DNA of 64,000 nt from an uncultured Caldilineaceae bacterium (GTDB taxonomy: Bacteria; Chloroflexota; Anaerolineae; Caldilineales; Caldilineaceae), in assembly GCA_958295915.1 (NCBI GenBank), contig OY282381.1:2998722-3062721 (forward strand), read 5' to 3'. Shown here one piece after another: positions 1 to 12,581 of the stretch. How positions within the stretch are numbered: position 1 is the stretch's first letter; every line of letters begins with the position of its first letter. The translations under genes and the position numbers were made by a program. The notes beneath the pieces were generated by a model. That model saw nothing but the letters and a program-made list of their open reading frames with translations. It searched no databases and was not told where the DNA came from.

Positions 1-1151
1 CGGCCGCGCTCAGAAACGGAGAGGCGGCGGTCGTTACCCTGGCCGGGGGCGCGGGCAGCCGCTGGACCCAGGGCGCGGGGGTCGTCAAGGCGCTGAATCC
101 GTTTGTGCGTCTGGGCGGCAGGCACCGCAACTTTATCGAAATCCACTTAGCCAAGAGCCGCCGCATCAGTCGGCTTTTCGATACCCCCTTGCCCCATATC
201 ATCACCACCAGCTATCTCACCCATAGCGCGATTGCCGACGCTCTGCGCGACGCGGACAACTATGGCTATGAAGGCCCACTCTTTCTATCCCCGGGACGCA
301 GTATCGGGTTGCGGATGGTGCCGATGGCCCGGGATCTGCGCTTCGCTTGGGAGGAAACGCCCCAACAAATTCTGGATGCGCAGGCGCAAAAGGTGCAAGA
401 GAGCCTGCGCGCCGCGCTGATCAATTGGGCTCGTTCGATGGGGCAGGGCAGCGACTACATCGACAATCTGCCCGACCAATGCATTCACCCGGTGGGCCAC
501 TGGTATGAACTGCCGAATCTCCTGCGCAACGGCGTTTTGCGCCGGTTGGTGGAGGAACGTCCACAGCTTCAGTATCTGATGATGCACAATATCGACACGG
601 TCGGGGCGAATATCGACCCGGCTCTGCTGGGTCTGCATATCTGTGCGGAGGCAACCATGACCGCCGAAGTCAGCAACCGACGGCTAGAGGACCGGGGGGG
701 CGGTCTGGCTTACGTCGACGGCAAAATGCGTCTGGTGGAAGGGTTGGCCCTCCCCCAGGAGGAGATCGAATTCAATCTGACGTTCTACAATTCCAACACC
801 TTCTGGATCCACATCGATCGCCTGCTGACGATTTTTGGCCTGGATCGGGCTGCCCTGACCGACGAAACCCGCGTGGCCGACGTAGTGCGGCGCATGGCTG
901 CGCGGATGCCCACGTATGTGACCCTTAAAGAGGTGAAAAAACGCTGGGGCCGTGGTCAGGAGGATATCTTCCCCGTCACCCAATTCGAAAAGCTATGGGG
1001 GGATATGACCGCGCTGCCGGAGATGGACTGCCGCTTCGTAATCGTGCCGCGTCTACGCGGCCAGCAGCTCAAAGAAATGGCCCAATTGGACGGCTGGCTT
1101 CGGGATGGCTCCGCCGTCTACGTGGCGGATCTATGCGATTGGGAGGCCTGA
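1..1151 (+). CDS. UDP-sugar pyrophosphorylase-like (UDPGP family), 5' end outside window
   Basis: The reading frame is already open at the left edge, so the start is missing. Codons from about position 30 to 104 read a nucleotidyltransferase signature, LAGGAGSRW followed by VVKALNPF, which is the nucleotide-binding loop of UTP-hexose-1-phosphate uridylyltransferases. Further on, [12 protein letters not shown] matches the metal/sugar-binding NxD region of this family, and ITTSYLTH lies in the expected middle strand. The visible part is about 380 codons, close to a full-length enzyme, so only the extreme N-terminus is cut. A GTG at 105 is not the true start because the catalytic loop precedes it. 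The predicted role is to make UDP-glucose or a related UDP-sugar in the cytoplasm. Exact sugar specificity cannot be read from the sequence. Confidence 0.8.
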   Translation, partial: AALRNGEAAVVTLAGGAGSRWTQGAGVVKALNPFVRLGGRHRNFIEIHLAKSRRISRLFDTPLPHIITTSYLTHSAIADALRDADNYGYEGPLFLSPGRSIGLRMVPMARDLRFAWEETPQQILDAQAQKVQESLRAALINWARSMGQGSDYIDNLPDQCIHPVGHWYELPNLLRNGVLRRLVEERPQLQYLMMHNIDTVGANIDPALLGLHICAEATMTAEVSNRRLEDRGGGLAYVDGKMRLVEGLALPQEEIEFNLTFYNSNTFWIHIDRLLTIFGLDRAALTDETRVADVVRRMAARMPTYVTLKEVKKRWGRGQEDIFPVTQFEKLWGDMTALPEMDCRFVIVPRLRGQQLKEMAQLDGWLRDGSAVYVADLCDWEA

Positions 1152-1178
1152 TCAAAACGGCACTTAAAAAAATTACAG

Positions 1179-2198
1179 TCAGGCCTGCGCCAAAACCGGA
1201 TTCGGCGCATCCGGCAGATGCTGATAGCCGGGATCCTCTTTCTGCTTCCGCAAAATCGAGATGATCTCCCGCCAGGTGGCGACGAGACCGACAGGGCTGG
1301 GCGGCAGATCATCCAGGATCGCCGTATGCAGTCTGCCCAGTTTGTAGCAAGGCACCGCGGCGTACATATGGTGCTCGATGTGAAAGTTCATGTGCCAGTA
1401 CAGGAAGCGCACGAACGGGTTCAGAATGATCGTGCGGGTGCAGAGACGGAAGTCCGGTATGTTGTCCATAAGACCCACGTGTTGGGTGTTGTTGCAGAGA
1501 AAGAGAAGCCAGCCGCCATAGAACGGCGCCAGCGTAATGAGAACCGGCAGCAGCCAGAAGCCCAGCGCCAGTGAAACAGCGGTCAGGAGAACGTGACCGA
1601 CCAGCAGAATGCGCGCCCAAGTGAACAGACGCTTGCGTTTTTCCACATCCTGCGGCGGAAAGAGCATCTGCTCCCACTCCCCTTCCAGCTGTCCACATGC
1701 GAGATGGAACACCCCTTTGAGTCGCGAGAAGAATCCCCAGGGATTCACGAAGGCAGCTTTGAGAAAGCTGCTCAGAGTGATCTCGACTGGCAGCACGACT
1801 TCGAGATCGTCGGGCGGGTGCAGGGTATATTTGTGGTGTTCCTGATGGCTCGTCCAGAACAGAACATGATTGTACCAGCCGAGAAAACTGAAAACCCGCA
1901 AAAAGAACTCGTTCAGAAACCTGGTGCGGAAGACCGAACGGTGGCAGAGTTCATGGAAGCCGTTCAGAAGAAAGGCATAAAATGTTCCATGCAGAAAGAG
2001 TATCGGGATCAGCGCCAGCCAAGCTCCCACCTGCGCAACATACCAGGCCGCAGCGCCGGTCAGCCCCAGCAGGCCCAGATGGCCGAGGGTCTGCAAAAGC
2101 CCGAACAGATCACTGCGTTGATTCAGTTCCGCCAGAGTTGCCCGATTTACTGGTGATCTGTACCAGTTGATTTTGGATTGCACTGGTTCATTCGTCAT
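1179..2198 (-). CDS. Membrane fatty-acid desaturase
   Basis: A 339-residue integral membrane protein with the three histidine boxes of acyl-lipid/acyl-CoA desaturases: HELCH, HQEHH and HIEHH. These bind the di-iron centre that inserts a double bond in a fatty acyl chain. Hydrophobic stretches before the first box and between the second and third fit four membrane spans. The start at 2198 is chosen over a longer frame because AAAGGAG lies 8 bases upstream of that ATG. It is convergent with the pyrophosphorylase gene, 27 bp away. A family C hairpin remnant lies just upstream of the start. Substrate and regiospecificity are not visible. Confidence 0.88.
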   Translation of the reverse strand: MTNEPVQSKINWYRSPVNRATLAELNQRSDLFGLLQTLGHLGLLGLTGAAAWYVAQVGAWLALIPILFLHGTFYAFLLNGFHELCHRSVFRTRFLNEFFLRVFSFLGWYNHVLFWTSHQEHHKYTLHPPDDLEVVLPVEITLSSFLKAAFVNPWGFFSRLKGVFHLACGQLEGEWEQMLFPPQDVEKRKRLFTWARILLVGHVLLTAVSLALGFWLLPVLITLAPFYGGWLLFLCNNTQHVGLMDNIPDFRLCTRTIILNPFVRFLYWHMNFHIEHHMYAAVPCYKLGRLHTAILDDLPPSPVGLVATWREIISILRKQKEDPGYQHLPDAPNPVLAQA

Positions 2199-2220
2199 GT
2201 TCGGCGCTCCTTTCATCAAA

Positions 2221-2235
2221 ACCTTGTGGTTGCCC
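2221..2235. repeat. Family C palindrome, half copy
   Basis: Keeps the loop and right arm (ACCTTGTGGTTGCCC) of the hairpin seen intact at 26305, and has lost the outer left arm. It sits in the leader of the desaturase gene. Confidence 0.5.
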
Positions 2236-2374
2236 GCTAGGGCGCGGCGCGCAGAAATTGTAACCGATTTTGCGCGGCCGCGCAATCGGAATTGGCAGAT
2301 TGCAGAGCCTCGCGCCCATGTATCTTCGTCTATTGTGGTTTTTCGTTGCCATAGAAGCGCAATTGGCCCGCGTC

Positions 2375-5005
<2,631 letters not shown>

Positions 5006-5295
5006 TGATTGCTCCTTTCATTTCCACACGGATCCCCCACGCATCCGCAATCGGTTGCAGAGGTCGCAGTGACATCTACTGTCCATTCTCAGTATAGGCC
5101 GCATTCATCGCCTTGACGTTTGCGAAATGTCAGAAAAAGATAAGCGAACCGAGAGGACCCTACCTTTGCTCGATAGAAAGGTCAGAGCGCGCAATGCGGA
5201 TAGACATGCGCGCTACGAGGTGGAACAGAAGAAGAATGCCATATAGCGATACGTAGTGAAGGCGCGCGCAAGAGGCTTGCGGGGGAATAGAATAA

Positions 5296-5340
5296 GGGAA
5301 GACGACATCGCCACTGCTCCCCCCGGCGATGTCGTCTCCC
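5296..5340 (-). terminator. Hairpin terminator downstream of tRNA-Pro
   Basis: A long inverted repeat (GACGACATCGCC pairing with GGCGATGTCGTC, extended by GGG/CCC) lies 10 bp beyond the tRNA 3' end. On the minus strand it is followed by a moderately T-rich stretch, TTATTCTATT. It probably ends transcription of the tRNA before clpB. The weak T run lowers certainty. Confidence 0.6.
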
Positions 5341-5349
5341 TTTGCATTC

Positions 5350-5426
<77 letters not shown>

Positions 5427-5487
5427 ACACCAATCATAAGTATACCATACCGCAACAGCCCCGCCAAATCGGAGCGCTCTTTTGGGG

Positions 5488-5518
5488 CGCGTTCTTTCGA
5501 GCAGAGGCGCATTCAACA
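5488..5518 (-). repeat. Palindromic element A, intergenic copy 1
   Basis: Reads CGCGTTCTTTCGAGCA then GAGGCGCATTCAAC. The tail and right arm match the consensus, and the left arm has mutated (GTTCTT for CCTCTT). It lies between tRNA-Pro and fmt. The rest of 5427-5810 shows no gene. Confidence 0.8.
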
Positions 5519-5746
5519 CTTTCCTGAATGAGCCCGTTCCTCTCTCCTCACTTCTACCCTCTCTACTTCAGCAGGCTGTGGTGATGATACCCCAGTAAGA
5601 GAATTTTCTATACTGAATATCCCTGATTTTGCTTGATTTTTGCTGCCAACTGATGCTATGCCGCCAAACCCGGCGCATACTGACCGCAATGCGCAGTGCG
5701 TATTGCGTAACCAGCGCCAGGTAGACAGTTCAAGAAACTGGTTTTT

Positions 5747-5780
5747 CTTTGCGTCTTCGCGTCCTGGCGACATTGCGTTT
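5747..5780 (-). repeat. Intergenic repeat G, copy 1
   Basis: GCGTCTTCGCGTCCTGGCG then ACATTGCGTTTT, 31 bp past the fmt stop. The reverse complement of the same phrase recurs at 14014 and it recurs in direct form at 47752; a weaker form is at 31581-31615. All copies lie next to gene ends or starts. Confidence 0.55.
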
Positions 5781-5810
5781 TTTCAAATTGCGCATACTTG
5801 GGGGGACCTG

Positions 5811-6800
5811 TCAAACGCCCAGGCGGGAGCCAATAAAATCTGGCGCGCCGTTGAGGAATGTGGTCAGCGCCATCCGCCTCTTGCCCGCCGGCTGCACTTC
5901 CTGCAGCGCCAGCAGCCCGTCGCCGGTTCCCACGGCGACTTGGCCAGCAGCTTCCACTACAAGGCCGGGGGGCGCGTTTCCCGCGATGACGTCGCCCCGC
6001 CACAATTTGAAGTTCTGTCCCTTCCAACTGCTAAAGACGCTCGGCCAAGGGGTATAGGCGCGAATCATGCGCTCTATCCCCACTGCCGGCAATGTCCAGT
6101 CGATATGGCCATCCTGCTTTTTCACCAGCCGGCAGACGGACGGCTCGCCGGGGAGCTCTGCCTGGGGGATCGGCGCTACATCACCGGCCAACCAGCCAGG
6201 GAGCGTTTCGAGCAGCAGTTCGGCGCCGCGGAGCGCCAGTCGGTCGCCCAGCGATGCAGTTGTATCATCTGCCCGGATGGACAGCCGGGCCTGGGCCAGC
6301 ATTGGCCCGCTATCCATGCCCGCGTCCATCAGCATAATCGTCACGCCGGTCTCGGCCAGGCCGTCCAGCAGCGCGCTGGCAATGGGTGACGCGCCCCGGT
6401 AGGCAGGCAGCAGGCTGGCATGCACATTCAGGCAGCCGAACGTCGGGATATCCAGCACGCGCGGCGGCAGAATCTGCCCGTAGGCGGCCACAACGATCAC
6501 ATCCGGAGCCAACATGCGCAGATCTTCGATCGCGCCCGGCTCTGTACGCAGGCGGCCCGGCTGCATCAGCGGCAGGCGGTGTTCTAAGGCGAACGTCTTG
6601 ACAGGCCCGGCGAGCGATTTTTTCCCCCGGCCGGCCGGTCGATCCGGCTGTGTGATAACGCCCACAACCTGCCAACCGGCTTGCGCGGCCAATCCGTGCA
6701 GCGCCGACAGGGAAGGCCGCGCGAACGCCGGCGTGCCCATAAAGACAATTCGGAGCGTATTCCTGACTTCTGTTCGAGGCTCTGCGGGCAGATCTGTCAT
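5811..6800 (-). CDS. fmt: Methionyl-tRNA formyltransferase
   Basis: A 329-residue enzyme that formylates initiator Met-tRNA using 10-formyl-tetrahydrofolate. The N-terminal formyltransferase fold starts at RIVFMGTPAFA (17-27). The catalytic triad is visible: N125 and H127 in CLNVHASLLP, and D163 in MDAGMDSGPML. The GRGKK loop (58-62), which contacts the acceptor stem, is also present. A C-terminal OB-fold (about 225-315) contains the usual ARAYTPWP-like phrase as IRAYTPWPSVF. Length is normal. The neighbour on the left is tRNA-Pro, separated by element A and repeat G; the gene on the right is divergent. Confidence 0.96.
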   Translation of the reverse strand: MTDLPAEPRTEVRNTLRIVFMGTPAFARPSLSALHGLAAQAGWQVVGVITQPDRPAGRGKKSLAGPVKTFALEHRLPLMQPGRLRTEPGAIEDLRMLAPDVIVVAAYGQILPPRVLDIPTFGCLNVHASLLPAYRGASPIASALLDGLAETGVTIMLMDAGMDSGPMLAQARLSIRADDTTASLGDRLALRGAELLLETLPGWLAGDVAPIPQAELPGEPSVCRLVKKQDGHIDWTLPAVGIERMIRAYTPWPSVFSSWKGQNFKLWRGDVIAGNAPPGLVVEAAGQVAVGTGDGLLALQEVQPAGKRRMALTTFLNGAPDFIGSRLGV

Positions 6801-6960
6801 ACATGTTATTATAACATATCCATAGACGCGATTCTGAAACTTTCGGCGGGAGCCTGCGTACAGTGATCAAGGGTGTATCCAGACGCCTCCCCCAAGATCT
6901 GGATGTCGTGCGGTGTGGGTTTATCTGCCAGCGATTACAGATAGTGGATGGAGAAGATTC

Positions 6961-7644
6961 GTGGAGAACAAAAAAAACGTTGAAGCGCGCGCCACTGTTG
7001 AGAGCGACCGCAAACAACAGTTCGCAGAGGGTTCCCAAACAGAGTCGGGTGAAGTGGAGGCGACGCCGCAACCTTCTGCGGCCCAGACACCGTCCCTTGA
7101 TGCAGCAGCCAAAGAGACTCTTGTCGAGGCGGAAAACGTCGGCGACAGCGAGCGATCCGAGCCCACCCCTGCCGAACGGTTCGCCGGGTCGGCCCGTGTC
7201 CAGGCCGGCGCGGCAGCCGATGCCCTGCGCCGAGGCGAATTTACGCATGACGCGACGATCGATATATCCGCTGACAGCGATGACCGCCTGATTGCGCTGC
7301 TGTGTTATGTGACGCAAATGCTGATTCCGCTGGTGATGCCGATTCTGGTGCTATTGAGCGCAAGCAGTAAAAAGCGTCCGTTTCAACACTTCCATGCCAT
7401 TCAAAGCCTGGCCTTGTCGCTGGTTTTTATTCTGTTTGGGCTGCTGATAGCCCTTGGCTCGGCGATTATGACGCTCGTGCCTGTCATCGGTTTGCTGATT
7501 GCACTCGTCGTTTTCTGCCTCAGTCCGCTACTGGTGTTGATGGCCTACCTGGCCCTGGCCTACTATGGCTATCAGGCTTATCAGGGCAAGAAGTTCGCTA
7601 TCCCCGGCCTGACGAGTTTCCTGCAGGATCAGCGCTGGATATAG
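6961..7644 (+). CDS. Small membrane protein, DUF4870/Tic20-like
   Basis: A GTG start at 6961 is preferred because GGAGAAG lies just upstream; an in-frame GTG at 6913 lacks such a site. The first 110 residues are polar and low complexity, rich in E, A, P and S. They are followed by three or four hydrophobic segments from about residue 112 onward (LIALLCYVTQMLIPLVMP, then two more). This arrangement of a cytosolic tail and a short helical bundle matches DUF4870-type membrane proteins. No enzymatic motif is seen and the function is unknown. The 7645-7899 gap holds no recognisable gene. Confidence 0.65.
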   Translation: MENKKNVEARATVESDRKQQFAEGSQTESGEVEATPQPSAAQTPSLDAAAKETLVEAENVGDSERSEPTPAERFAGSARVQAGAAADALRRGEFTHDATIDISADSDDRLIALLCYVTQMLIPLVMPILVLLSASSKKRPFQHFHAIQSLALSLVFILFGLLIALGSAIMTLVPVIGLLIALVVFCLSPLLVLMAYLALAYYGYQAYQGKKFAIPGLTSFLQDQRWI

Positions 7645-7899
7645 CCAGAAGACTTTCCGCCAAAAGATCGGGCAGGCAATGGCGCTTGGTCGGTTTTTTG
7701 CGTCTCTACGGCATCTTTTCGGTTGCGCGTCGGCTGATTGTCAGGCTGTTGTTGGGTGAAGGCGCTCACTTCACCTATACTATACAGTCAGGAAGGCGCA
7801 TGCGGATCCGAAGAGAAACTGAAAACGCAAAACTAGAAACTGATAGGGGCAAGCCTGCTTGACGGAGATCGATCTTCCCCAGAATCAGCGGAGGAAACA

Positions 7900-8406
7900 G
7901 TGTTGGACGAAAACATTCAGGAGTTGCTGCGTTGGGGGTGGATTGTCGTTGCCGTGTTCTTTTTTATTACGGAAGTATTCACGGCCGGATTTGTGTTGCT
8001 GTGTTTTGGCATCGGCGCGCTCGGCGGAGCATTGGCGGCCTTTCTGGGCGCGGGATTAGAATGGCAACTGATGGTCTTTATCGTCGTATCGGCGGTTTCT
8101 GTGGTGTTGGCGCGCCCCTTCGCCGCTCGTATTTCGCGACCGGGCGTACAGCAGATCGCTGGCGACCGGATGCTCGGCAAGTGGGCGGTCGTTTTGCAGA
8201 CGGTCGACCTGATAGCCAACACCGGCATGGTACGGGTGGAGAGTGAAGAGTGGCGCGCCGAATCGTTGGACGGCGAATCATTGGCGGTTGGGGAGGTCGT
8301 GGAGGTGGTGGGTGTAGCCGGGGTGCGTTTACAGGTTCGGGCCGCGCCCGGCGCGGCCCATAGCGCGCGCGCGGATTCGAACGAGACAACCGAGTCAGCA
8401 GCATAG
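7900..8406 (+). CDS. NfeD-like membrane protein
   Basis: A 168-residue protein with a GTG start and GGAGGAAAC upstream. Three hydrophobic segments (residues 12-70) are followed by a small beta-rich domain (KWAVVLQTVDLIANTGMVRVESEEWRAE with intervening residues) that matches the NfeD OB-fold. Short NfeD proteins act with stomatin/slipin proteins in organising membrane microdomains. The slipin gene follows 15 bp downstream on the same strand, the classic NfeD-stomatin operon. The last 20 residues (rich in A, S, R, E) are probably a disordered tail. Confidence 0.85.
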   Translation: MLDENIQELLRWGWIVVAVFFFITEVFTAGFVLLCFGIGALGGALAAFLGAGLEWQLMVFIVVSAVSVVLARPFAARISRPGVQQIAGDRMLGKWAVVLQTVDLIANTGMVRVESEEWRAESLDGESLAVGEVVEVVGVAGVRLQVRAAPGAAHSARADSNETTESAA

Positions 8407-8421
8407 CAAAGGAGAGGCAAA

Positions 8422-9333
8422 ATGTGGGGAGCAGCAGTAGTGCCGATTATTCTTTTGGCGATACTCGCCCTGTTCGTGTTTGTGGTTGCCATTGCCAGTA
8501 TACGCATTGTGCAGCCCTACCAGAAAGGCGTCATCGAGCGGTTGGGGCGCTACCAACGCACAGTCCAACCGGGCCTTACCCTGATCATCCCCTTCATCGA
8601 TGCCATCCAGAAGGTGGATATGCGGGAACAGGTTGTGGACGTGCCGCCTCAGGAGGTGATTACAAAGGACAATGTGGTGGTCACCGTCGATGCGATCGTC
8701 TATTTTGAGGCCACTGATCCGGTGAAGCTGGTCTACAATGTGGCTGATTTCTACAACGCGGCCACCAAACTGGCCCAGACAAATCTGCGCAATGTCGTCG
8801 GCGAGATGGAACTGGATGCGGCCCTGACCAGCCGCGATCACATCAACGCCAAACTGCGCGAGGTGTTGGATGACGCCACGGACAAGTGGGGCGTGCGCGT
8901 GGTTCGGGTGGAGATCAAACGCATCGATCCGCCGGCGGATGTCACCGAAGCGATGCACCGACAGATGAAAGCGGAACGGGAAAAGCGGGCCGCCATTCTG
9001 GATGCGGACGGCGACCGCCAAGCCCAGGTTCTGTCCGCGGAAGGCGAAGCAGAGGCGGTCAAGAGAGTGGCCGACGCCCAGCGCTATAAGCTGGAAGTGG
9101 AGGCCACCGGCCAGGGCAACGCCATCACAACCGTTTTCAACGCCATCAAAGACGCGGAACCGGACGACAAGCTGATTGCCATCCAGTATCTAGAGGCCTT
9201 GAAGGTAATGGCCGACGGCGATGCCTCAAAGATCTTTCTGCCCTACGAAGCAACCGGCGTGTTGGGCGCGCTCGGCGGAGTGAAAGAGCTGTTCAACGAT
9301 CAGAGCAATCATAACAACAGGAGCAGCCAGTAG
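8422..9333 (+). CDS. Slipin/stomatin-type SPFH protein
   Basis: A 303-residue SPFH (band 7) protein with AAAGGAGAGG before the ATG. A single N-terminal membrane helix (residues 8-28) is followed by [16 protein letters not shown], the stomatin entry motif. It then has [14 protein letters not shown], an SPFH core to about 190, and an Ala/Glu-rich coiled coil (about 190-245, [14 protein letters not shown] region) that drives oligomerisation. It probably forms ring-like membrane scaffolds with the NfeD protein encoded just upstream. A protease role is not supported, since it lacks protease motifs. Confidence 0.92.
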   Translation: MWGAAVVPIILLAILALFVFVVAIASIRIVQPYQKGVIERLGRYQRTVQPGLTLIIPFIDAIQKVDMREQVVDVPPQEVITKDNVVVTVDAIVYFEATDPVKLVYNVADFYNAATKLAQTNLRNVVGEMELDAALTSRDHINAKLREVLDDATDKWGVRVVRVEIKRIDPPADVTEAMHRQMKAEREKRAAILDADGDRQAQVLSAEGEAEAVKRVADAQRYKLEVEATGQGNAITTVFNAIKDAEPDDKLIAIQYLEALKVMADGDASKIFLPYEATGVLGALGGVKELFNDQSNHNNRSSQ

Positions 9334-9361
9334 CCAGAGGGTTTACAGAAACTACACGGCA

Positions 9362-9513
9362 GGGGAGCGTATTGTACGGTTGAGGGGGCATACGAACATC
9401 TGGCTACAAAGGCTGACATTGAAAGCCTGCGTTGGCTAGTCGGTGTCGGTATTGCGGTGGCGGGGGATTGTCGGGCCACTGTCGCGCCACTGTTGAGCCG
9501 GTTGCTTCCCTGA
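9362..9513 (+). pseudogene. Decayed remnant of a coiled-coil membrane gene
   Basis: Codons for GERIVRL, then after a one-base shift AYEHLATKADIESLRWLVGV, then LLSRLLP and a stop at 9511-9513. This matches the start (GERIARIEGAYEHLATKAD) and end (LLKWMIGI, DLLARLP) of the intact gene at 55513, with the whole coiled-coil repeat missing and at least one frameshift. It is therefore a deleted and frameshifted paralogue. Confidence 0.7.
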
Positions 9514-9536
9514 ATGTGAGGAGTGAGAAAACCAGG

Positions 9537-9596
9537 TTTTAGTTTCTCGTGGCCAGTGCCGTTACTGGCAACTAGCCACTAACCACTAAAAACTGC
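9537..9596. repeat. Intergenic repeat F, copy 1
   Basis: A degenerate string built from CAGTGGCCAGT/ACTGGCCACTG-like words with AGTTTC and CTAAAAACTG phrases. It lies between the pseudogene and the stop of the FtsX-type permease. Confidence 0.6.
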
Positions 9597-9634
9597 AGTT
9601 CTCACTTCTCTCTCCTCTACCCTCTTTTCTCGCT

Positions 9635-12481
9635 TTACGCCTGCCCCACGCGCATGACCTCGAAGATGCGCCGCTGGGTCGCCTGGGCCGTGGCAGCCAC
9701 GACAACGATGACCATCACAGCAATGAAAAGAATTGTGAGTTGGGTGATCTCTCCCTCAGCGATGACCGGCAGCATCGGTGGCAGGATGGCCTTGGAGTCG
9801 GCCGCCGCGCGGAAGAAGGGGGTGAAGAGAACGGAGACCCAGACGCCGATCAAGGCGCCGGCCGCAGTGCCGTAGATGACGAGGACCGCGTATTCGATGG
9901 CGAGCTGGATGATCAGTTGACGACGCAAGGCGCCAATCGCCCGCAATACACCGAACTGGTAGAAGCGCTCGCGCAGGGAAGCGTAACTGTGGACAAGAAA
10001 GGCCAGCACAGCCATCAAGGCGGCGGCCAAAAAGCCGACGCTCAGCGCGCCGAAGACTCCGACCCGCTCCAGGAGCGCCTTTTCCTGGGTAAGCGTATCG
10101 ACCACATCGTGCCAGCGGGGGGTCTCGAGCCCTCCGATCCGCAGCTTGCGACGCACTTCGTTTCCGCGATCATTGTCCGGCGAGCGCAGCCAGATTTCAT
10201 ACTCGTAGATGGCCCCGCCGATCAGATGCAGGTAGTCCAGATTGCCGATCAGAACGATCTCGTCTTCCTCGACAGTGGGAAAGTAGTCGTAGACGCCACT
10301 GATAACGAAATCTGTGCGCATACTGATCCCAGGTTCCAGAATCACCCACAGGTCCAACCGGTCACCAATGCGCAGTAGATGCTCGTTCAGAAACGAGCGC
10401 GAGGCCAACACCGCCTCGGGCGCGGCGGCCAGCCGGTTCATCAGGCCGCCCAGCGAATCATCGGCGAAGTCAGGGCGGAACCAGGCAACGGAAGCGAACT
10501 CAGCTCGGTCCACCCCGAGCATCCGCCCGCGCCCACGGGTGGACAGTCCTTCGATGCGGGCGCCATAGTTGCCCACGCGCACAGCGCGTTGCGCGTCGAA
10601 CCTCTCTGCAAACCAGGAAAGTTCAGGGATCCAGGCGCCGCCGGTCTTGCCCTCCGCCGCCGGCAGAAAACGAAAGTCACCGCCAGCCTGGTACTTGACG
10701 CGATCCACCAGCCATTCGTCCACGCTGGCGGCCAGGGAGTGGGTATAGATACCCAGCCCCAGGCAGATGATCACAAGCAACAGAGGGTTCAGATAACTAT
10801 GGCCCTGGCGGCCCAGCTGGCGTAGAGCCAGGTGAAAGACGGCGCCGGACAACAGGCTCGCCAGCCTATCCAGCAGATTCATCAACGGTGAAAACAGACG
10901 CATGATCAGCAGAGAGGCGGAGAGAATCACCAATGCCGGCGCCAGGATCAGTAGGGGGTCGTTGTACAGTTCGGAGGCGTTTTCCTGGGCCAGCAGGGCG
11001 AAAGCTTCTTGTTGATCCAGCTGTTGGTATGCGTAGACCGTCGGCACGATGAGTAGAAAGTCGAGATAGGCGCGCCGCCAGAAGGGGCCTTTGTCCGGAC
11101 GGGCGTAGGCAGTCTCATATTCGACGATGCTGGTGCGCGCGGCCACGACAGCCGGCATCAAGCGGGCGATGAACGCCAGCCCCAGGGCAGCGACGATCAG
11201 CCACAGATCAACACCCTGCAACGAGACAGGCAGAGGATCCCGCACAGTGAAATCGAGAAAACTGTCCGTGTAGCCCATGCCCCGGGCGATAAGCATGCCA
11301 GCGCCCAGGCCCAAGGGCACGCCCAGCAGAAAGAGCAGCCCCTCCTCCACAAACACCAACCACAGCACGCGTATGACGCCCGCGCCGCGGCTGACCAGCA
11401 CAGATGTCTCTCGCTGCTGGGAGCGGGCGATAATGCCGGAAATCAGCGCCAGAAAGTAGAGCAGAAAGCCAATGGCCGGCACATTCATACTGAGGAGCAG
11501 CACCGTCAGTGTCGTCTGACGCTGCACAAAATCCTTGAGGGGATCCAGAGGCGAAACGTCCAGATTTGCGCCTGGCAGGTATTTACCAATGATTGTCATG
11601 CCCTTTTCAAAACCGCGGGCGTAGGCGGCGGCGTAGGCCGGATTGAGGGTACGGTCGTCGAGGGAGATGCGCCAGCTGGCAAAGCGAGAGCCACCGGCCA
11701 CCAGGGGCTGTACCCATCGCACATAATCCTCCCGTTGCACGAAGAGAGCTTCTTTCATGGAGATGTCCGGTGGACGGAACCAGAAGGTATCATCCGGGTC
11801 GCGCGCCCGCCACAGGCCGATGATCTGCACGTTGATGCCGGGCTGGGCAGCAGTGGGCGCGACGCGAAACTGCTCACCGGGCAGGACACCCATTTCAGCG
11901 GCCAAGCTGTCGTGCATCAGCACAGACAGGAGATCCGTGTCGGGCGTATTCGCGTCTCTTTCGAGCGGAGGCGCATTCAACTCATCCCAGACACCACCGG
12001 CAGTGATCTCCAGGTGGGGCGCGACGTCGGCCAGATAGACCAGATCGACTTGTGTGAGAAAGTTGCTGTCTTCGCCGTAGCGGTCGTCGTTTTCCGGGGT
12101 CAGCATCATCATACTGCCGCTTTCCAGATGCACGCCGACCTCCTTGATGGGGAGAGCGATCTCCGTGGAAAGGGTGGCGGCGACGCTGCGCCCGGCGCGT
12201 TCGGCCGCGGGCACGTCCATCGGCTTGCGGGAGGAGGGGAAGAAGTAGACGCGCGTTGAGAACGGAGGACGCCCCGTGCGGGCGCTCAACGCGTCCAATT
12301 CTTCCTGCAGGATCACCCGATCCACAGCTTGGGCGAAGAAGCCGGCGCTGCTGAGCAGGCCGACAGTCAGCACGATCTGAAACAGCGCCAACAGGGTCAA
12401 CCCCAGATTGCCGGCCAGGCGTTTGCATGTGAAGATTGTCAACCCGCCGATGAGACGGGGGAACATAAGACTACGATTCAT
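9635..12481 (-). CDS. Large FtsX-type ABC permease
   Basis: A 948-residue protein with an N-terminal helix (about 20-50), a long extracytoplasmic region, three helices around 325-445 and a short linker with YLDFLLIVP. A second helix pair lies near 505-580, followed by a second extracytoplasmic region with PDFADDSLGGLMNRLAA, then a C-terminal FtsX domain of three helices (about 815-935). This is the duplicated FtsX layout of lipoprotein- or peptide-export permeases. It is a paralogue of the gene at 27316. No ABC ATPase lies nearby. Residues about 168-177 are encoded by an inserted element A. No clear ribosome-binding site precedes the ATG at 12481, so the start is uncertain. Substrate is unknown. 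Confidence 0.85.
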   Translation of the reverse strand: MNRSLMFPRLIGGLTIFTCKRLAGNLGLTLLALFQIVLTVGLLSSAGFFAQAVDRVILQEELDALSARTGRPPFSTRVYFFPSSRKPMDVPAAERAGRSVAATLSTEIALPIKEVGVHLESGSMMMLTPENDDRYGEDSNFLTQVDLVYLADVAPHLEITAGGVWDELNAPPLERDANTPDTDLLSVLMHDSLAAEMGVLPGEQFRVAPTAAQPGINVQIIGLWRARDPDDTFWFRPPDISMKEALFVQREDYVRWVQPLVAGGSRFASWRISLDDRTLNPAYAAAYARGFEKGMTIIGKYLPGANLDVSPLDPLKDFVQRQTTLTVLLLSMNVPAIGFLLYFLALISGIIARSQQRETSVLVSRGAGVIRVLWLVFVEEGLLFLLGVPLGLGAGMLIARGMGYTDSFLDFTVRDPLPVSLQGVDLWLIVAALGLAFIARLMPAVVAARTSIVEYETAYARPDKGPFWRRAYLDFLLIVPTVYAYQQLDQQEAFALLAQENASELYNDPLLILAPALVILSASLLIMRLFSPLMNLLDRLASLLSGAVFHLALRQLGRQGHSYLNPLLLVIICLGLGIYTHSLAASVDEWLVDRVKYQAGGDFRFLPAAEGKTGGAWIPELSWFAERFDAQRAVRVGNYGARIEGLSTRGRGRMLGVDRAEFASVAWFRPDFADDSLGGLMNRLAAAPEAVLASRSFLNEHLLRIGDRLDLWVILEPGISMRTDFVISGVYDYFPTVEEDEIVLIGNLDYLHLIGGAIYEYEIWLRSPDNDRGNEVRRKLRIGGLETPRWHDVVDTLTQEKALLERVGVFGALSVGFLAAALMAVLAFLVHSYASLRERFYQFGVLRAIGALRRQLIIQLAIEYAVLVIYGTAAGALIGVWVSVLFTPFFRAAADSKAILPPMLPVIAEGEITQLTILFIAVMVIVVVAATAQATQRRIFEVMRVGQA
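11951..11981 (-). repeat. Palindromic element A inside FtsX-type gene (copy 2)
   Basis: Coding-strand arms GCGCCTCC and AGAGACGC flank the GCTCGAA loop, with the GTTGAAT-type tail. It is translated in the frame LNAPPLERDA within the permease. No stop is created. Confidence 0.85.
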
Positions 12482-12518
12482 ATGATTATTGTGATCGAGA
12501 TGATCGCTAAAAATCTGT

Positions 12519-12580
12519 GGTCAGTTGCCAGTGGTTCGTGGCCGGCAACTGACCGCAGGGCACTGGCCACTGCAGTGAAG
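12519..12580. repeat. Intergenic repeat F, copy 2
   Basis: TCAGTTGCCAGTGG, then GGCAACTGACC, then GGCACTGGCCACTGCAGT. It lies between the GH4 stop and the start of the FtsX-type gene and can fold on itself. Confidence 0.6.
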
Positions 12581-12581
12581 G

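Noticed and set aside
5091-5119. A possible clpB promoter (TATACT on the minus strand)
   Set aside because: No acceptable -35 box lies 16-18 bp upstream, and no CIRCE-type inverted repeat was found.
5513-5773. An 86-codon minus-strand frame between tRNA-Pro and fmt
   Set aside because: It runs through element A and repeat G and has no protein-like features.
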